64,000 nt of DNA from Nitrosovibrio tenuis (GTDB lineage: Bacteria; Pseudomonadota; Gammaproteobacteria; Burkholderiales; Nitrosomonadaceae), in the NCBI RefSeq assembly GCF_900109785.1, contig NZ_FOBH01000004.1, positions 62,001-126,000 of the forward strand, given 5' to 3'. Positions 59,704 through 64,000 of this stretch are shown here, in pieces. The notes under the pieces are model-generated. The model made no database searches. It was not told where the DNA came from and was given only the letters and a program-made list of their open reading frames with translations. A program made the translations under genes and the position numbers. Position 1 is the stretch's first letter. Every line of letters starts with the position of its first letter.

Positions 59704-59775
59704 CTATAAAAGGTAGATAAATAACAGAACAATTGCGGGCACGCCTAAAAGCCACGCGATAAGATATTTTCCCAT
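59704..59775 (-). CDS. 23-residue single-pass membrane microprotein
   Basis: ATG at 59775 has AGGAGAG just upstream, an excellent ribosome-binding site. The peptide is one hydrophobic helix opening MGKYLIAWLLGVPAIVLLF. Similar short MGKYLIAWLLG-type peptides occur in other proteobacteria (from memory). The rest of 59486-60143 holds no other supported gene. Confidence 0.65.
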   Translation of the reverse strand: MGKYLIAWLLGVPAIVLLFIYLL

Positions 59776-59950
59776 GAAACTCTCCTATTCGTTATTGAGG
59801 TTAACAACACCGATGAAGGTCTGTATGGAACATGATTGACATGATCAATATACATGAGCGGTTGAACTAACTCCGTACGCAATCCCACTTATGCTGGATT
59901 ACAACGTGCAGCTGAATTAAGCAGTTCGAATCAGCCTTAACGATTTAAAA

Positions 59951-59996
59951 CATTTCGATTCAAAATATTTCGATTCAAATATTTGATTCGATTTTT
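59951..59996. repeat. ATTTCGATTCAAA repeats with T-tract
   Basis: Two copies of ATTTCGATTCAAA, then a TCAAATATTTGA palindrome and TTTTTT. May act as a terminator for plus-strand transcription or simply be low-complexity. Confidence 0.4.
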
Positions 59997-60143
59997 TCCC
60001 GGCTGACTAATGCGCAGCTCGATATCCGCTTTGCAAGTGGACCGGATGCCGTGAAGTAGCTCCGCCAATCGGCTTGCAGGTGCGGTTGGGAGATAAAGGG
60101 AGATAAAGCTGGGCTACCTCTTCCGTGTGATATTGCTTCCAGG

Positions 60144-63100
60144 TCAAACAAAATCCCGGCTATCCACCGTGAGGCTGCCCAATAGATGACTATGGTCCAC
60201 CAGCCGCTTGGCGATCACGTGTTTGACGCCGCTTTCGGATTGCCATACGCCGTGCACCGTCAAGAGCCTTGAACCTAGAGCTTCACGGCGCTGCTTCAGG
60301 ATGATGGGGTTCCATAATATGACATTGATGATCCCGGTCTCGTCCTCAAGCGTGACGAACATGACGCCGTTGGCGCTTCCGGGCCGCTGCCGGCACGTCA
60401 CGATGCCAGTCGTTCGCACCAGTCGCCCTGCTGGGCAGTTATCCAGCTCCACGGCCGAGCGCAGATTCATCCGGGCCAGTTTGGGACGCAGCAGCACAAG
60501 AGGGTGTCTGCGCAGGGTAAGCCCCGTGCTGGCGTAATCGGCCAGGATTTCCTCTCCTTCGGGCGCGGCGGGAATGGTGGGCAGCATCTCTCTCACCGGA
60601 GCATTTCGCATCATGTCTGATTGTTTAATATGCGAAGCGACCGCCCATAGCGTCTGGCGCCGGTGGCCTGATAAAGTATTCAGTGCATCGGAGCTGGCAA
60701 GGGCACGCATTTCCGCGGCATTGAGTAATGCCCGGTTTGCCAGATCGCCGGCATTTTCAAAAGGCGAAAGCTTTCGCGCCTCGACAATGCGTTGGGCGGC
60801 TTCCAGGCCCATCCCTTTTATCCGGTTCAGGCCCAACCGTACAATGGACTGGGCGGGCTGTGCGGATTGCATAGATTGAACAGGCTCGCCCGCTTCTTCC
60901 AGCGTGCATTCGTAATTGCTGATGGTTACGTCCACCGGCTTGACTTCAACGCCATGTCGCTTGGCATCCTGGATTAATTGCGACGCATTATAAAAACCCA
61001 TGGGCAGGCTGTTGAGCATGGCGCACAGGAATGCGGTGGGCTCATGGCATTTAAGCCAGGCCGATACATATACCAGGAGCGCGAAACTGGCGGAATGGGA
61101 TTCTGGGAATCCATATTCCCCAAAACCCTGGATTTGCCGGAATATTTGCTCGGCAAATTCGGCCTTGTAACCTCGACTGACCATTCCCGCGATGAGCTTC
61201 GCATGAAAGGATGCCAATTCCCCCTTTTTTTTCCAGGCGGCCATGGAACGTCGCAGCTGGTCCGCTTCACCCGGGGTAAAACCGGCGGCCTGCACTGCCA
61301 GTTGCATCACCTGTTCCTGGAAAATCGGCACACCGAGCGTGCGCTCCAAGGCCTCTCTCACCCCTTCGCCGGGATAACTCACGGGCTCCAGTCCCTGGCG
61401 GCGGCGCAAATAAGGGTGCACCATGCCTCCCTGGATGGGCCCCGGACGGACTATGCCGACTTCTATTACCAGATCGTAGAATTCGCGTGGTTTCAAACGC
61501 GGCAGCATGGACATCTGCGCGCGCGATTCGATCTGGAAGACGCCGACGGTGTCGGCTGCGCAAATCATGTCGTAGGTCGCTTTATCTTCCGCGGGGATAT
61601 CCTGCATCCGGAAGGGGACGCCGCGCCGGGCGGAAACCAGATCCAGCGTACGGCGGATCGCCGACAGCATGCCGAGCGCGAGCACGTCGATTTTCATGAG
61701 CCCTACCGCCTCGAGATCGTCCTTATCCCATTGGATGATGCGGCGCTCCGGCATGGCGGCGTTTTCAATGGGAACGATACGGCACAGCTTGTCGCGCGTG
61801 ATGACAAAGCCGCCCACATGCTGCGACAAATGACGTGGAAAACCGTAGAGAAGGGAAGTCAGCGAAATCAGCTTGCGGATGACTGAACTATCGGGGTCGA
61901 AGCCGTTCTCCGTCAGGCGCTGATGGATATCGGAGGCACTGTCCCACCAGGCAAACGAGCCGGACAGCTGCCTGACGCGTTCGAGATCCAGACCCAGCGC
62001 TTTGCCGATGTCCTGCACCGCCGAGCGCGTGCGATAGGTAATCACAGTCGCCGCGATGGCGGCGCGATCCCGGCCATATTTACCGTAGATATGCTGGATC
62101 ACTTCTTCCCGACGCTGATGCTCGAAATCGACATCGATATCGGGAACCTCGTTTCGCTCCCTGGAAATAAACCGCTCAAACAGCAAATTGCTGCGCTCCG
62201 GATCGATTTCGGTAATGCCCAGGCAATAGCAGACTGCAGAATTGGCCGCCGAGCCGCGTCCCTGACAGAGAATGTCCTGCGAGCGGGCGAACCTTACGAT
62301 ATCGAATACTGTTAAAAAATAAGGCTCATAGTTGAGCTCCGCAATCAGCTTTAATTCATGTTCGATTTGTCCCCTGACCTTGGCTGAAACGCCATTCGGA
62401 AAACGCCGGGTGATGCCCTCTTCAACCATGCGCCGGAGATAACCCGCATAGGTCTCGTCTGTTCCGGTTAATTCGTCAGGATATTGGTAGCGCAGCTCAT
62501 TCAGCGAAAAAGTACAGCGGGCGGCAATGTTTATGGTCTCGCGCAGGAGTTCCGGCGGATAAAGCTGCCCCAGTCGCGGTCTGGCGCGCAAATACTGTTC
62601 CGCATTAGGCTCCAGCGCATAGCCGCATTCAGCCAGCGGTTTACCCACGCGAATGGCGGTCATCGTATCCTGCAGAGGCTTGCGGGAAGCATCATGCATG
62701 ACGACATCCCCCGCAGCCACGAGTGGCATGCCTGTGATATCCGCCGCCAGTTGTATCCGCTCGAACAATTGATCTTCGCCACCGTGAAGCAACAGCTCGA
62801 CAGCGGTCCAGCAGCGACCAGGAAAGAGCGACAGCGCCCAGCGCATGTCATCCATCAAAGTGCTGTCCGCCTGGGTGAGACCGGGAATCAATAAGACGAG
62901 ACAGTCTTGTAGCAGCGCGAGATGAGGCGCATCCGGGCAGTTTTCAAAATCCTCACGGCTGATGCGATAAGCGCCTTTCTCGGCGCGTTGCCGTGCCAGT
63001 GTGATGAGTTCGCACAGGTTGCCGTAGCCATTCAGGTTCATGGCCAGGCATACCAGCCGCAATCCATCCTCCAGCATGAATTCGCTGCCAATGAGAAGAT

Positions 63101-63293
63101 GCAGGCCGACTTTTTTGGCTTCGGAATGGGCTCTTACAACCCCGGCCATAGAGCATTCATCGGTAATGGCAAGAGCTGAATAGCCCAGGCTTGCGGCACG
63201 TTCGACCAGCTCTTCCGGCATGGAAGCGCCTTTCAGGAAGCTGAAACTGGAGCGGCAATGAAGCTCGGCGTATGAGCAAATGGCGGAATACAT
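60144..63293 (-). CDS. dnaE2: Error-prone DNA polymerase DnaE2
   Basis: Mutagenic DnaE homologue of the ImuA-ImuB-DnaE2 SOS mutasome. 1049 residues: PHP domain start (AELHCRSSFSFLKGASMPEE), palm motif VPDIDVDFEHQRREEV, and the C-terminal OB region (GIVTCRQRPGSANGVMFVTL). It is shorter than the replicative DnaE at 19749-23282 and lies 14 nt after imuB. Confidence 0.95.
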   Translation of the reverse strand: MYSAICSYAELHCRSSFSFLKGASMPEELVERAASLGYSALAITDECSMAGVVRAHSEAKKVGLHLLIGSEFMLEDGLRLVCLAMNLNGYGNLCELITLARQRAEKGAYRISREDFENCPDAPHLALLQDCLVLLIPGLTQADSTLMDDMRWALSLFPGRCWTAVELLLHGGEDQLFERIQLAADITGMPLVAAGDVVMHDASRKPLQDTMTAIRVGKPLAECGYALEPNAEQYLRARPRLGQLYPPELLRETINIAARCTFSLNELRYQYPDELTGTDETYAGYLRRMVEEGITRRFPNGVSAKVRGQIEHELKLIAELNYEPYFLTVFDIVRFARSQDILCQGRGSAANSAVCYCLGITEIDPERSNLLFERFISRERNEVPDIDVDFEHQRREEVIQHIYGKYGRDRAAIAATVITYRTRSAVQDIGKALGLDLERVRQLSGSFAWWDSASDIHQRLTENGFDPDSSVIRKLISLTSLLYGFPRHLSQHVGGFVITRDKLCRIVPIENAAMPERRIIQWDKDDLEAVGLMKIDVLALGMLSAIRRTLDLVSARRGVPFRMQDIPAEDKATYDMICAADTVGVFQIESRAQMSMLPRLKPREFYDLVIEVGIVRPGPIQGGMVHPYLRRRQGLEPVSYPGEGVREALERTLGVPIFQEQVMQLAVQAAGFTPGEADQLRRSMAAWKKKGELASFHAKLIAGMVSRGYKAEFAEQIFRQIQGFGEYGFPESHSASFALLVYVSAWLKCHEPTAFLCAMLNSLPMGFYNASQLIQDAKRHGVEVKPVDVTISNYECTLEEAGEPVQSMQSAQPAQSIVRLGLNRIKGMGLEAAQRIVEARKLSPFENAGDLANRALLNAAEMRALASSDALNTLSGHRRQTLWAVASHIKQSDMMRNAPVREMLPTIPAAPEGEEILADYASTGLTLRRHPLVLLRPKLARMNLRSAVELDNCPAGRLVRTTGIVTCRQRPGSANGVMFVTLEDETGIINVILWNPIILKQRREALGSRLLTVHGVWQSESGVKHVIAKRLVDHSHLLGSLTVDSRDFV

Positions 63294-63307
63294 GAGTAGA
63301 AGCTGCC

Positions 63308-64000
63308 TTATCCAAACAATCCCTGCAAATACCAGCTCGCATCTTTGTTCCCTTTATCCCCGTCCTTTTTATCCTTGCTCTCTTTATCCTCGCCTTCCTT
63401 ATCCTTTTTTATCGGATCATATTCACGGTAAATCCAGAGCAATTGGCCCAGTGCATTCTCGGCAATGAAATAATCGCGCGCGATCAACGCATCATCCCAC
63501 CAACCGGCTTCGATCCGCTCCGGCCCCGCGAGCAGTTTCAATGGCGAACCATAAACCGGCTGGTGGCGTTGCAGCTTCAGTTCCAGCGGGGTTTCGATTA
63601 GCCAGGCGGGACGAGGTAACTCGGCTGGAATGATTTCATGGCGTGAAATTCTGTCCTTTTCCTTCGTTCTTCTCGTTTTTCCTCTCCCTGCTGCCTCTGT
63701 TTCCAAAGGCTCGAATCTCTGGCTGCACTCCGGCCGATGGTCGGGGACAGCTTTCAAGCCTGTGATGGCCTGGGGCCCCAGGCGGGCAGAAAGTTTCTCG
63801 ATAAATCGGTTCAATGAGGTTGTCTCCGATTGCGCGCTGGGGAACAGTTCCAGATTGGCATTTGCCCCCGCTGCGATTTCATCCGCTATCAGCTCGAGTT
63901 CGCAGACCGGGGCAGCCAGTTTTGCGCGCTCCAAGCGCTCGCGCAGCAAAAGCATTAAATGGCGGGAGTCGCCGCTTTGTTCGGAAAGCCGTATGTCGAT
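63308..64000 (-). CDS. imuB: ImuB-type Y-family polymerase-like protein, 5' part cut off
   Basis: The frame is open to the window edge, and 230 C-terminal residues are visible: the little-finger end, PAWLIETPLELKLQRHQPVY, and GPERIEAGWWDDALIARDYF typical of ImuB. A strongly charged insert (DPIKKDKEGEDKESKDKKDG) precedes the last residues. imuA should follow beyond the window. Confidence 0.88.
   Translation of the reverse strand: MDIRLSEQSGDSRHLMLLLRERLERAKLAAPVCELELIADEIAAGANANLELFPSAQSETTSLNRFIEKLSARLGPQAITGLKAVPDHRPECSQRFEPLETEAAGRGKTRRTKEKDRISRHEIIPAELPRPAWLIETPLELKLQRHQPVYGSPLKLLAGPERIEAGWWDDALIARDYFIAENALGQLLWIYREYDPIKKDKEGEDKESKDKKDGDKGNKDASWYLQGLFG

Noticed and set aside
60978-61886. 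302-residue plus-strand frame
   Set aside because: Antisense shadow of dnaE2.

Overview
The window reads as a betaproteobacterial chromosome, most likely an ammonia-oxidiser of the Nitrosospira/Nitrosomonadaceae type. This is inferred from gene order and protein character (yebC-ruvCAB-ybgC, ubiC-ubiA-ubiD, a complete mla set, imuB-dnaE2). No ammonia-oxidation gene is present to prove it. The core is dense, moderately GC-rich and organised in operons with many ATGA or TGATG overlaps.

Layout: 1-4497 (minus) yebC, ruvC, ruvA, ruvB, ybgC, and separately thiO. 4645-13829: tRNA-Lys followed by integrative element A, about 9.1 kb. 13830-18210: lower-GC or poorly conserved genes (a membrane protein, a methyltransferase, a secreted protein, DUF2127). 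18488-23282: yheT and dnaE. 23743-28707: yggS facing a ferredoxin, coaD-rsmD and an M16 peptidase pair. 28890-32427: ftsY-ftsE-ftsX-rpoH. 32631-38009 (minus): the mla lipid-transport operon, followed by an ABC-2 exporter and a BolA-family gene. 38211-42976 (minus): a DUF3426 protein, prmA, accC, accB, aroQ. 43293-52655: tRNA-Thr followed by integrative element B, about 9.3 kb. 52656-56872: an IS3 relic, then ubiC-ubiA-ubiD. 57257-64000: a phospholipase D-like lipoprotein, small genes, then dnaE2 and the 3' part of imuB.

The most interesting part is the pair of elements A and B. They sit in different tRNA genes (Lys TTT and Thr CGT) but share one plan: a 47-bp duplication running from the anticodon loop to just past the CCA end, a P4-type tyrosine integrase at the tRNA-distal end, paired arm-like repeats at matching distances from the ends, an AlpA-like regulator overlapping by 4 nt a phage P2 GpA-type HUH replication endonuclease, and two cargo slots. 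No capsid or packaging gene is visible, so they resemble phage satellites or mobilizable elements. Element A carries a Hachiman defence pair (hamA, hamB) and an HNH protein. Element B carries a tightly overlapping DUF262 / HEPN / cytosine-C5 methyltransferase operon, which is the best candidate here for an undescribed or little-described defence system.

Other notable points: ruvC has no ATG/GTG/TTG that could give a catalytic protein. A VT-encoding short repeat family has expanded inside both replication genes and into the 3' end of one integrase. Several dispersed inverted-repeat (MITE-like) elements lie between core genes.
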